Notes under the pieces: generated by a model
Seen by the model: only the letters and a program-made list of their open reading frames with translations
Databases searched by the model: none
Told to the model about the DNA's origin: nothing
Part shown: positions 1-10,559 of the stretch, piece by piece
How the letters are laid out: each line of letters opens with the position of its first letter
How positions within the stretch are numbered: the stretch's first letter is position 1
Assembly (NCBI GenBank): GCA_037976565.1
Contig: CP137684.1
Coordinates: 22,394,233 to 22,458,232, forward strand
Length of the DNA stretch: 64,000 nucleotides
Reading direction: 5' to 3'
DNA from: Mesocentrotus franciscanus
Lineage: Eukaryota > Echinodermata > Echinoidea > Camarodonta > Strongylocentrotidae
Made by a program: the position numbers and the translations under genes

Positions 1-184
1 TGTTGTTAGGTAGGACAAGCCATAATGTTTTTCCTACCTAGCAACAATCAATATGAATCAATTTGAATTATGACTACTGAGATACAGTTATTTGTAACAG
101 GTGAATGAAACAATTCTTATTGAGGTGCTTCACAAAGGCATATGCATAAATTTGGTTAGATTACGAAAATGGCCTATTTCACTG

Positions 185-275
185 TCTGTGAGACCCGTAC
201 ACCCATTCATGATATTTCCAACACGTCTGGTGTCAGTGAATTATGACATGATGTGTATGGAAACTGACCAATGTA
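185..275 (-). mobile_element. LINE 3'-UTR fragment
   Basis: Bases around 185-275 resemble 40070-40145, the 3' tail of the LINE relic described at 39835-40700, including the shared phrase GTCTGGTGTCAG. Only a short, diverged piece is present, in an intron of the ethanolamine kinase gene. Confidence 0.5.
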
Positions 276-477
276 TAATTCATCAACTATAGAACCAAGG
301 GCCCCTTATTATAAACAGTTGCAATTAATTGCACCTTATTTGCGATTGATATCAATCAATCATTTGTGATTCATTTTTCATGCCCAGTGATGGGATGCGA
401 GAGTTAAGTTTGCTAACAAGCACCCCTTAGTTCTTGTAATATATGAAGAATCCAATATTCACTAAGTAAATGCTCAC

Positions 478-618
478 ATTTCTTCTTTTTTAGGATCTTC
501 AAAGTGATCCGGATGGAGTGAGATAAAATGTCTTGTCTTATCAAAGAGCTCAGCAGAGGGTGCTGTTCCTTCACCGGTCTGTATAAGGTGCATTCCAGCC
601 AACTCCCGAGCAACTAAC
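478..618 (-). CDS. ETNK1: Ethanolamine kinase coding exon 3
   Basis: The acceptor TTTATATCTAG is followed by one base that completes the split lysine codon, then LVARELAGMHLIQTGEG. The exon ends in phase 2 at a GTGAGC donor (477-472). LVARELAGMH matches the helix after the hinge in ethanolamine kinases. No later exon was found between 1 and 477. Confidence 0.82.
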
Positions 619-3600
619 CTAGATATAAAACAAAGAAAAACGGTGCCTTGCAAATTCTAAATCTAATGCAAGCTGAATTACATTGCAAGGAAGCTTAGTG
701 TAAATTTCCCATAAAACCAATCATAACCGAATGTCCTCTTTACGTTCTTTTAAAGGTATAGACCAGTTTTGGAAACGTCCCCCTCTCAAAAAATGAAATG
801 GAAGCTCTTATTACCAATCAGGTGAAAGAATATGTTTTGACTAATACGTGATAATACAAATTTTGCCGGGAAACTGCCTACTAATTGATATATTTGGTAA
901 ATTATCACATCGATCCGGACTGGATAGATATCGCGTAGAAAAAGTCTAATCCCATATACATCTTTCTATGTACAGTGCTTGTAACTTTACCAAGACTGGA
1001 CCAAATTTCTTATCATTTTGATGATTCCAGAACCTTGCAGTACACACCAATACTTATATGCTAGATGATCTACCTTTTCTGATCGATTCCACAATGTATC
1101 TTTCACAATGCAATCGCATGACCAGAACTGGTCTATACCTTTAAAGAGGGAAATCCAACCTTAAAAGTAAACTACTACAGAAGAAAACAGAAAAATCAGA
1201 AGCAAGCTTATGAAAGTTTGAAAGAAATCTGACATAAAAATATGAAAGTTATGAATTTTCTAAAATTATAAGCAATATACATGTACGTATGGGAATTTCA
1301 AATTGGCAGTGTCACTATGATGTAGTGGCGGACAACTTTCCGATTTGTTCCATCACACAAAATGACTAAAATGCCAATTTATCAAAACCTTAAACTTGGG
1401 ATTGTCTTTCCTTTTTAAACAAGTGAAACGCTCTCAGCGGTCTCGCCTGCATTACGCAATTCGGCATTACGCAATTCGATATGATGAAAAGTTGAGGTTG
1501 GGACATTATTTTTATAGGCAGGCTGGCCCATTTGCAGACCCCCGAAAATGAAATCCTCTGAATATAATAAGCATTTTGAAGTGAATATTGATTTGGAATC
1601 ATCAGAATAATTATTTACTGTATCATAAGAATACAATATAATGAGATTTAGTGTATGGGTAAGACTACAAATGTTTCAATGCTTGTCAGTAATTTACAAA
1701 TAAAATTATCTAATAAACTTTTTAAGAAAAGAGGATTTTTCAGCACTTTGTGTAAAAACAATTGGAAGGTAGAACCCATCTACATCACATCACGTCTCAT
1801 TAGCATAATGAGAACATTATTATGAGATATACTCCAATATATATTATCCAAACATCAATATTGTCACCTAGCTGTAACTGATCATGTACATACTAGGCCT
1901 GGGATCGAATACTAAAATTACTATTAGAATATTCATGGGAAAGTACTCGAATGATTCGAATATTTACTTTCATGAAATATGAAAAAATAACAACAATTTA
2001 TTTATTAATTCTCATATTAAATTTTGATAACATAATCCAAGTCTACTGACCTAAAATGACCTTTGACCTTGACTTTGTGACCTGGAATTTGTGTCACATG
2101 ATTAGTGATACTTGATAGCCCTTGGGTACAAGTTTCATGGAATTTGAACAAACACTTTTGAAATTATGCTAAAATTTCAAAATCTTGATGTTGATGCCAC
2201 AACAAAGTCTAAGTTTCCAGACCTGAAATGACATTTGACCTTTACTTTGTCACCTAAAAGACTAATAACATGATTGGTGATACTTGATAACCCTTATGTT
2301 CAAGTTACATGGAATAGGAATGTATACTTTCAAAATTATGATAACAATTAAAAAATCTTAGCCTGATGCCACAACATAGTTAAGTTTGTTGACCTGAAAT
2401 GACCTTTGACCTTGACCTAGTGGGCTGAAATTCTACTCACATGATTGGGGATACTTGATAACCCTTTAGTCTAAGTTTCATTGAATAAGAACTTATACTT
2501 TCAAAATTATATTAAAAATTCAAAAACTTAACCTTAGGTTAAGTTTTGATGTTGACGCCGCCGCCACCGGAAAAGCGGCGCCTATGTCTCGCTTTTTGCT
2601 ACGCAGGCGAGACAAAAACCTTCAATAATATTCTATCCACAAATTTATTTTGGGTAGCGCCCCAAGAGAGGATGCACTTGTACCTAGATGGTGTAGATGA
2701 ATTGAGTGTTTACAGGCTGGATGAGGTCCTTTGATTTAAAAAAAAATAATGGTTTAAAGTGCCCTTACAGTTTCAAGTTTAAAACCGTATTTACTTGTTG
2801 CCCATCATAACATTTGCATTATTATTACCATTACTATTAAACTAATATTATTATTAATCCAAAAGTAATGTAACATTTTTTGTCCAATTGTGCATGCCTA
2901 ACTGATTACAAGCCTGAACCTTACTTGTATATTTTCTCCTCTCTCACAGTCTTCTCATCCAGGATCACACCAGGCACAAAGTCATAGCATATACCATTCT
3001 GGAAGGAAGCATGGAGCTTTGGTCCACATCCAGCTTTATGCAGGATTTTAAAGGTGTCCTTCTCCCTCTGCCGATCCACCAGGAGTTCGGTCTTCTTACC
3101 GTAGATACGGGAGAGCAGAACGTCATCCTTGTTGGGTGCTACATAGCAACCAAGCAGTTTGTTGGAAATGCCTCCTGAAAATACCTAGAGAAAAAATAAT
3201 TGATTCAATCATGAGCTTACATTAATTTATTTGAGGTGTAATAATTTGATTGTAGCACATTGCTGTTCATAAATGTATGTATCAGACTTGACAGTTTCTT
3301 TGAATTTGTGTAGATTATTTATACCATTGTTACCTATCTGTTTGTATTTATATTTGTATTTGAATTCCAATCTCAGTTTTGGTTGCAATATAGAAATGAT
3401 AATTTTACAAAAATTATGAAATTTGAAAAGGAAAATAAGTTGCTTCAGATTATCTATAATTATATTCAATATGTTTAAGTTTGAAGTCGCTGCTTGTTCA
3501 AACAATTACAAAAAAAAAAAAAATCATTTCTGAATATTCCTTGTAAACATACTAATTGATCTTTGAGATTTAGCAATCAATAGAAAAATGGTACTGGTGT

Positions 3601-5009
3601 TGGCAGTATGAAAATAAATGCTGGTCTGCTCCTTTCTTCTTTTTCCCTTATCAATATTGGGTACACTAAATCTGCAAAGTACAGGTTTACGAACTAAATG
3701 GCAAATACAACTTTCAAAATGCTGATCATCTTACTGGTACCCCTTAAAGGGAGTCACTCGTCAGTTTCCATGTGCAGAAGGCCATAATTCGCTGACACCA
3801 GACTTGGTGGAAATACCATTAATGGGAGTACAAATCTGCACACAGCAAACCCGTAGGCCAGTCAAGAATTCCCCCCTAATCTCTCGGAGAATACTCGAGA
3901 AACTTCAGGTGAGGGAAAAGCAAAGCATTACATAAGGTCAAAATAACTCTAATGGTCATAAAACTGAAAGCTAACCCAGGTGATTGACAACACCTGTTAT
4001 TGGGTAAACACCCGAACGGTGTCGAATTCCCCATGAGAGCTGACTACCGAGTGTCTTTAAAGCCCCACTGCACTACTCATAGCTACTTGTGCCCTCTATA
4101 TAGCAAACAATGCCTAATCGGTGACCATTGGTCCCCCATGGTCCCCTTTTTCTTATGTTAATTGAGAGCTGATTGAGATAACCACCTGTCAGTGACCATG
4201 CAGGGAGGTCTAATCCCTCCTGGCCAAACTAGTGCAGATAGGCTTTAAATCTTCCTGCCATAACTTGCTGCAGGTAGGGTAATCCTTTCTGTTTTTCACC
4301 CCATCTGTAATCTGAATTACTGCTAAGGCCTTTGCGATTGTGTCGACGAGAACACTGTTCATGTCCAGAATGCTCAGGTACTCGACTCGTGTGTGTGTAT
4401 TGGGTTTTTACAGACGTGTATCAATCAGATATGATTATTTACGTCTGGGGACCGACCTTTAACGTCACAATCCCAAAGACATGACTCAGTTTCGAACCTG
4501 CGTCCTCGGCTGAATCAGTTTGTAACTTCCACTGTTAGCTGGATTACAGGCGCACGCCACAACGCCTCCCTTTGTTCACCTCCCTTTTATACTGTTTTGA
4601 TTTCTTTCAACGCTGCTCGCAGCACTTGTGTATATGATGACATCATGTGACGTATTCACCATACATATGCATATTTCCTGCACAAGCGCCACTTTGAATG
4701 AGCTCAAATCACGTACTGGTACAGCTAGCTAGGTAAGTACTATCGCTAAAGAGAACGGCATTGTAGATTGAGGTGACCGTCAAACCCCGAAGTGCATGAA
4801 CACATTCTCGATTCCGGTTAAGTGCCCCCCAGCTCCACTGACGTCAACCTGTCTTTCTCTACTTCATAGGAACTTACCTTAACCTTGATGTCTTTATCAT
4901 TCCAGTCTGGTCTCACTATCTTGGCTATAGATATAACACTCTCCTCAGCATTCTCCTCATCTACAAACACATCAAGATGAGGCAAGTCTGAATCTCCGCT
5001 CATCGTCAT
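478..5009 (-). CDS. ETNK1: Ethanolamine kinase, 5' part (coding exons 1-3; gene continues past the left edge)
   Basis: Ethanolamine kinase phosphorylates ethanolamine in the first cytosolic step of the CDP-ethanolamine (Kennedy) pathway to phosphatidylethanolamine. Three minus-strand exons join in frame: 5009-4878 (44 codons), 3184-2925 and 618-478, giving 177 codons plus two bases. The joined protein reads through GGISNKLLGCYV, RIYGKKTELLVDR and AGCGPKLHASFQNGICYDF, which match the N-lobe of the ETNK family as I know it (human has GITNKLIGCYV and RIYGNKTELLVDR), followed by KLVARELAGMHL (human RLIARQLAKIHA). The catalytic loop (family HNDLLCKNIIYN) is not present and should lie left of base 478. 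An acceptor-like TTTTGGTTTCAG just upstream of the start codon (5036-5047, read on minus) suggests a 5' UTR intron. ETNK1 versus ETNK2 cannot be decided; the family assignment is firm. Confidence 0.9.
754..1140. mobile_element. TTAA-flanked MITE (387 bp)
   Basis: Inverted ends AGGTATAGACCAG and CTGGTCTATACCT are flanked on both sides by TTAA (750-753 and 1141-1144), the target site of piggyBac/Kolobok-type elements. There is no coding potential. It lies in the intron after exon 3 of the kinase gene as read leftward on plus. Confidence 0.65.
1146..2035. other. AT-rich intron DNA without a gene
   Basis: This stretch is intron of the ethanolamine kinase gene. Bases 1440-1485 contain a short direct repeat of TACGCAATTCG. 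I see no exon, RNA gene or complete mobile element here. Confidence 0.5.
2036..2620. repeat. 172-bp tandem repeat (about 3 copies) with a GC-rich hairpin end
   Basis: The phrase TGACCTTTGACCT starts at 2057 and 2400, and a one-mismatch version starts at 2229, giving a period of 171-172 bp. The units also share ATGATTxGTGATACTTGATA. The array ends in a GC-rich segment (about 2551-2615) with two small hairpins, GCCGC...GCGGC and GTCTCGC...GCGAGAC. I recall similar units with such a terminus from marine invertebrate genomes. Confidence 0.7.
2925..3184 (-). CDS. ETNK1: Ethanolamine kinase coding exon 2
   Basis: The acceptor is TTTTTTCTCTAG and the exon opens VFSGGISNKLLGCYV in phase 0. It ends in phase 2 at a GTAAGG donor after EEKIY. 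It carries the nucleotide-binding N-lobe motifs of the choline/ethanolamine kinase family. Confidence 0.9.
3755..4056 (+). mobile_element. LINE 3'-UTR copy, 5'-truncated
   Basis: This is the reverse complement of the segment 39850-40145 over most of its length. Shared phrases include CAGACTTGGTGG, AACCCGTAGGCCAGTCAAGAA and ACACCTGTTATTGGGTAAAC. It lacks any coding part, as expected for a 5'-truncated LINE insertion, and is interrupted on its right by the MITE at 4061. Confidence 0.7.
4061..4244 (+). mobile_element. TTAA MITE, family A copy 1
   Basis: A 184-bp element with TTAA on both sides (4057-4060, 4245-4248) and inverted ends AGCCCCACTGCACTA and TAGTGCAGATAGGCT. It is closely related to the copies at 34881-35068 and 19497-19684. 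It sits in the LINE tail next to it. Confidence 0.75.
4440..4570 (-). mobile_element. tRNA-derived SINE fragment
   Basis: Read on minus, GGTTCGAAACTGAG resembles an RNA polymerase III B box, and the segment GGAGGCGTTGTGGC... before it sits where a tRNA-like head would be. The A box is degenerate, so the call is moderate. Confidence 0.45.
4878..5009 (-). CDS. ETNK1: Ethanolamine kinase coding exon 1
   Basis: Starts with ATG ACG ATG, so the start could be 5009 or 5003. It encodes 44 residues ending DWNDKDIKVK and stops at a clear GTAAGT donor (4877-4872) in phase 0. The HLDVFVDEENAEESVISIAK stretch corresponds to the short N-terminal strand and helix before the kinase N-lobe. Confidence 0.88.
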
Positions 5010-5059
5010 CGTATGAGTGATCTTAATTTAAAACGCTGAAACCAAAAGAGAAAAAGAAC

Positions 5060-5290
5060 AAGAAGAAGAAAGCATTAATTTTATTGATAATAATGATAAT
5101 AGATCTATTAGTAATAATACTATTGGTAATATTAATAATAATAATAACAATGATAATAATAAATAATAATAATGATATTAATAATAATAATAATAGTAGT
5201 AATGATAATAATGATAATAATAATAAAAATAGCAATAATAATAATTAATAACCATAACAATAATAATGATAATAAGATTACAGAAAAAAA
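5060..5290. repeat. (AAT)n / (TAATGA)n microsatellite tract
   Basis: About 230 bases of imperfect AAT, AAC and ATG trinucleotides, immediately upstream of the first coding exon of the kinase gene. Hydrophobic reading frames across it are low-complexity artefacts. Confidence 0.9.
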
Positions 5291-5984
5291 CATATATAGT
5301 CTATAATTAAAAGGCCCTAGGCCTGTGACCTCGCAAAACAAGCACTACAGGAAGAAAAACAAAAACAAAGAATCGGTTATATTTATCTGAAATAAAAGCG
5401 TTTTTTAAAAATCAGAACTAATAAATGGAAGCAAAGGTAGCAAATGCATATTGACACAATTAGACTTTTCAAACCAACAGTTTTACATAACTTTGAATCA
5501 AATTGAATGCAAACTGAACAGAGATGAAGTGCATGAACTTATCATACGCAGACTTAGATTTAATAAGCAATGTTGGCATGAATACAGACCCGCCAAAGTA
5601 TGGTCACCCAAAAAAACAAAAACTTGAAACTACTGCAATATACCCCTGAAACAATTATTCATTAGTTAATAGAAGTCCAAAACATAGGCCTACAATAGAA
5701 TGAGCAATGTTAATGACAGAATGTAATAGTTAACTCTAGCAAAATAATTAAACTCCTATAATCAACAGAAAAAGTAGTAAAAAAAAGCTTTAGTTAGCTT
5801 CATTCATAGTGGCCCCGCCCCTTTATTCTTTAACATAAAAATTAATAAAAATGAAAAGGCTTAAATATTCCTATAAGAATGAACGCCGAATAACAACAAA
5901 AGAAACAAGTAATCAAGTATTGAAGTAAGTGTCTATTAAACTTTCAACCATGTTACGAGTTACGGCTACAATTAAACTTGTTTA
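5291..5984. other. AT-rich upstream DNA, nothing recognised
   Basis: This lies upstream of the ethanolamine kinase start. It may hold its 5' UTR exon and promoter, but I cannot place a TATA box, initiator or exon with confidence. Confidence 0.4.
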
Positions 5985-5986
5985 TA

Positions 5987-7075
5987 CAGTGCGTCCCAAA
6001 AAAAACTATACACTTTTGAAATGGCTGCCGAATAAAAAAATATATAATTCTGGGGGGAAAGTTTTATATGTATGGAAAGCTCATAAACTCAACTTTCATA
6101 TGACACCAAAAGTCCGAAAATAATTCATGCTTGGGTGAGCACTGCTCACTTTTGTAAAGGGTATGAAAATTAGGTTGCGCAGGAATCAGCCTTCCAATTT
6201 GTGAGAGGTAACTCCTTTGGAGCTTACACCATTGAGGGTGATATGATACATTCATGATTTGCTGAGTGAATTTCATGGTTAATTAAACCAAACTTTTATG
6301 CATGATTGAACAGGAATTGCATTGTTTATTGTAGCATTGTAACTTTCTCTGGTAGACTCAGTGGTGTGTTCATGGGAGTCAAGATGGAGTGATGGTACAT
6401 GTTGTAATTTCCATGTTACAAACTGTTATTTTTTACATAGGGTTACCCATTTACCTGAATAATAAGTAACCAACATCTGTGACATTCCTTTTTCAACAAA
6501 CCATATTTGAATAATCAATTTACATAATCCCCATCTGGTTATTAAGTAAATCAATGAGATGTTCAACTAATCTTACAATAACTAAAATGTGGGGTGAAGG
6601 CTTTTATTCAAAGTCACAGATGTAAAAAATAACAGTTTGTAATATGGAAATTACATATACAACATGTACCATCACCCCATCCTGACTCCCATGAACTCAC
6701 CACTGAGTTTACCAGGGAAAGTTACAATGCTACAATAAACAATGCAATTCCTGTTCACTCATGCATACAAGTTTGGTTTAATAAACCATGAAATTCACTC
6801 AGCAAATCATGAATGAATCATATCACCCTCAATTTTTAAGCTCCAAAGGATTTACCTCTCACAAATTGGAAGGCTAATTCCTGCGCAACCTAATTTTCAT
6901 ACCCTTTACAAAAGTGAGCAGTGCTCACCCAAGCATGAATTATTTTCGGACTTTGGTGTCATATGAAAGTTGAGTTTATGAGCTTTCCATACATATTAAA
7001 CTCTTCCCCCAGAATCATATATTTTTTTATTCGGCAGCCATTTCAAAAGTGTATAGTTTTTTTTGGGACGCACTG
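5987..7075. mobile_element. Mariner/Tc1-like foldback element (1.09 kb)
   Basis: Ends CAGTGCGTCCCAAAAAAAAC and its inverse are flanked by TA (5985-5986, 7076-7077), the mariner/Tc1 target. The arms, about 5987-6445 and 6615-7075, are inverted copies of each other over some 450 bases, with a spacer of about 170 bases. No transposase is encoded, so this is a non-autonomous, almost fully palindromic unit. Confidence 0.85.
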
Positions 7076-7489
7076 TATAGCCACTATAGGGTGCAGGGTG
7101 TACTGTAACTCCTCCAGCAGTCCAGGGGCGTCGGCGGCGGAGCTCCCTGCCTGAAATTAGGTGTAGATCTACTGTAGTAAATCCTATGGCAATGCTTACT
7201 TTACTGTTTAGTGTGGTGTCCTGCAATTACAATAATGAATAATGCACTGCCTGCCCTTTATTTTCTGTAAAATATTCAATATTAATGGAAGATATATTTA
7301 CCTATTGACTACTGGAAATTTAACACTTGATCTGGGGCCTGGGCTTCCAGTGATGACGCCAAAAATAACCTAAATTTTTACTAAATATGAGCTGAGAGCG
7401 ATCGAGAGGAGCTCGAAAATGAGCGAGCGAGAGGCCGAACAGGAGCAATCATCGTGTGACGTCATGTCCAATATAATGAATATGCATTT

Positions 7490-7680
7490 TATAGCAGTAG
7501 TAGTCGTAGTAGTAGGAGTAAATTAGTAGTACTAGTAATACTATTATATTATATTGGTAGTAGTAGACTAGTAGAATTAGCTATTGAATGTATTGTTTTA
7601 AAAATAATTAACTGTATTGTTATTATTGTTATCGTTATTATTATTATTGTTGTTGTTGTTGATTTTGTTGTCACCATCAT
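7490..7680. repeat. (GTA)n and (TTATTG)n microsatellites
   Basis: Imperfect GTAGTAGTA and ATTATTGTTGTTG trinucleotide tracts in intergenic DNA. Confidence 0.8.
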
Positions 7681-8202
7681 TATCATGCCGACGCAGCGGG
7701 TAATTAATATTCATCTACTCTTTGCATATTCATAAAATCGTTAATATTTACAGCAGAAGCCAGAAATAGAATAAAGACATCGCCAAGTCCTGAAGCTTTA
7801 CAATTGTTAGCCGTAAGTTAATCGAATTTTTCGTCTGTTGACTTGTTTAGACATTCTTTATAACTGGTATCCATACTCCATAGTTTATTTTAGAAATTGA
7901 AAGAACGAGTTTCCTCACTTTCATGACGTTTGATATTCGGCCGTTTCTTGCAGTGTGGTCCCATGCATTACCTTTTCTGTGTTGCCCAAGTTGGTGCAAT
8001 CAGCCATGCACACAGCTGATTAGATTTAGACTACTGACTTTACTCACTTTAGACCGAAAATTTCTGTCTCTTTCGTTCGTTAGCCTCTGATTTGGGTAGG
8101 GTCGGCTCCTAAACTAAAATTTCACTTTAGCTGATTCATAATCATATCCGATGGCGATGCATTTATTTTTGAAAATTAGGTCTAGGCTAATAATATACAT
8201 CG

Positions 8203-8431
8203 GTTCCACTTACCAGATTGATTGTATGATGTATTTAAGGGTCTTTTTTCCCTGGTTTTCCTCGTCAAAATTGAAGTTTGCTCCGTGTTGAAATTGTTAG
8301 TGTTACTGCGCATGCGCTGCAAAAATTTCAACCCGGAGCGCGAGCGGAGTTCAATTTCGACGAGGAAAACCGGGAAAAAAGATCCTTAATTAAATGCATC
8401 ATAGTTTTACAGTCAATCTGGTAAGTGGAAC
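8203..8431. mobile_element. Palindromic MITE (about 230 bp)
   Basis: Left end GGTTCCACTTACCAGATTGA is inverted at the right end (TCAATCTGGTAAGTGGAAC). The arms also share CCGGTTTTCCTCGTCGAAATTG-type sequence around a GC-rich centre (CTGCGCATGCGC). There is no coding potential. Confidence 0.75.
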
Positions 8432-8689
8432 ATGGCGTCCGAGTATTCGAGTATTCGCGGGCAAGGCTGGGAGTGTACTCGAGTACCTCATTACACGGTT
8501 ATGCACAGCCCTAATGTAATGGTCGGGCAGCATTCACGTCAGAAACTCCATTAAACTTACCAATAAAACAATTTTAAAAATCTAAATAAATATTATGGTG
8601 TAAACAGGCACGTCAAAAGGAATTTTAAAGTGGTACGTATACGATCAACGGATTGGGGGCGTGGCACAACTGCGAGGGAGCAGAGCACC

Positions 8690-8978
8690 GCAGGGGGGGG
8701 GCAGGCGCGGATCCAGGGGGTATGGGCATTTATTACGGTCAGAAGAGCATATTTTGATACCTTATTCATGACACTGGCAGGCCACTAATTGGCATGGGGT
8801 CCAAAGGGGCAGAGCTCTCGTAACCTCAGGGGTTTTAGGCATTAAATTACCGTAAGATCTAGGGGCACGCCTTAGGGCCCTAGGTGGGGTCCAGGGGGCA
8901 GAGCCTCCAAAAGCTCAGGGGTTTTAGGCAATAAATTACGGTCAGATGAGCATCCAGGGGAACGCTTTAGGGCCATTA
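8690..8978. repeat. GGGTCCAGGGGGC repeat, tandem degenerate copies
   Basis: Phrases such as CTCAGGGGTTTTAGGCA, ATTACGGTCAGA and GGGTCCAGGGGGCAGAGCC recur about every 90 to 140 bases at 8700-8980. A further copy at 9500-9600 has been split off by the MITE at 8979-9498. Confidence 0.65.
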
Positions 8979-9498
8979 ATACTCTTTTCACACTTGTTTT
9001 GCTTAACCCCGTACTTTGCTTAGCCCCGTACTATCCTTAACCCCGTACTAACTTTTTTGGATTTTCTCACTGCAATTCGTTAGCCCCGTACTAGCCATAG
9101 CGTGAATATTCATTAATTCGCTCCACTGCGTAGTCCCGGACTATTTTTCGTTTCTGTTCTCATTCATTTTGCTTGGCACCGCAATTGCGGAGTTAGCACC
9201 ACAATTTGGGTTAGCCCTGCTATTTTGCAGGGCCAGCTAACCCCGTACTATAGGTGGGGCTAGCCCACTTTGGTAAAAACGTGTCTGAACAGAAAGTGGA
9301 ATAAGCTTAACCCGGACTATAGGTAGGGCTAAGACCCCCCTTTAACCCCACCTATAGTCCGGGGTTAAGCAACATTTTGCCAATGTGAAAAGAAAGTGGA
9401 ATAAGCTTAACCCTGGACTATAGGTGGGGCTAAGACCCCCCTTTAGCCCCACCAATAGTACGGGGTTAAGCAAAATTTTGCCAGTGTGAAAACAGTAT
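8979..9498. mobile_element. MITE inserted into the GGGTCCAGG repeat (520 bp)
   Basis: The ends ATACTCTTTTCACAC and GTGTGAAAACAGTAT are inverted, followed inward by TTTGCTTAACCCCGTACT and its inverse. The body is made of inverted and direct copies of TTAGCCCCGTACTA. It interrupts a copy of the flanking repeat, so it is the younger insertion. Confidence 0.7.
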
Positions 9499-9869
9499 GA
9501 GTGGGTCCAGGGGGCGGAGCCCCCGGAAGCTCAGGGGTTTTAGGTATTTAATCACAGTCAGATGAGCATATTTTGATACCTCATTATTTTGTGACACTGG
9601 CTATTTCTCTCTAATATTTTTTTCACAAAAAGTGTAGGGGGGAGCTCGAGGCCCTCGAGCCCCGCCGTTCCGCGGGCCCTGACATGTAGGCCTCTAAATA
9701 AGCATATTTCTTGCCTGACTGTAAATTTAGGAATTTGTCATTTCCAACAAATGCATAAAAAAGTATAATTTACTAAAAAGTGAGGACAAATCTCGTAAAA
9801 TGATGTCATTTCAGCAACATTTGAAAATCACCGGTATCGAATTAGAAATAAACCACCTTTGAATTTATT

Positions 9870-10530
9870 TTGGGGCAGGCCCCCCCCCCCCCAAGCCCCC
9901 AAGCCCCCGTCAGTACGCCACTGATCTCCCCTACCTTTCTTCTTTCTCTTTTTTTTTCTTTCCTTCCTTCTCTCTCTTTTAGGTTTGCTGGGGGAGGGAG
10001 GCAAGGGCCTTTCGGCCGATCCACACGTTGTTGGCGGGATTAATCGCATCTGATCTCCCTTTTTTGTACCCCTTTCTTTTCTTCTTCCTCTTGTTTAATG
10101 TTCCATTTTAGCTCTCCTCTTTCCCTTTCCCTTCCTTCTCTTTCTTCTTTTTGGCGGGCGGGGAGAGGCAAGGGCCCTTGGCCTTCCCGATTCACAACTT
10201 GTCGGCGAGAAAATTGCAACTGATATCCCCCTTCTTTTCCCTTCTTCCTCTTTTTTTCTTTCCCTTCATCTCCTCTTTTCCTTTGCTCTTTCCCTTTCCT
10301 TCTTTTTGATGGGGGGAGGGGGGAGGAGGCAACAGCCTGGTAGGCAATTAAGGTCCTTTCGGCCCTCCCCCGATCTCCTTCTTTTATCCCCTTTTCTTGT
10401 CTTCCTCTTCTTTCCCTTTCTCTCCTCTTTCCCTTTCCCTTCTTTTCCCTCTTTCTCTCTCTCTCTCTCTGTCTCTCTCTTTTTTTTTGCTGGGGCAATT
10501 AAGGCCCCTGGCCCCTGGATCCGCGCCTTG
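9870..10530. repeat. Polypyrimidine tandem repeat (unit about 150-170 bp)
   Basis: Four imperfect units each combine a CT-rich tract with a segment like GGGGAGAGGCAAGGGCCCTT and a short unique tail. The right end reads CCCCTGGATCCGCGCC, a terminus also seen at 8705 and 20125. Lysine/arginine-rich and proline/serine-rich reading frames here are artefacts of composition. Confidence 0.7.
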
Positions 10531-10559
10531 ACTCGAAATAATGCAATCTCATGCATACC

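Noticed and set aside
5023..5341. Leu/Ile-rich minus-strand frames upstream of the kinase start
   Set aside because: They are translations of the AAT microsatellite.
5929..7226. Short frames in the mariner-type foldback unit
   Set aside because: They mirror each other in the two inverted arms and show no transposase motif.
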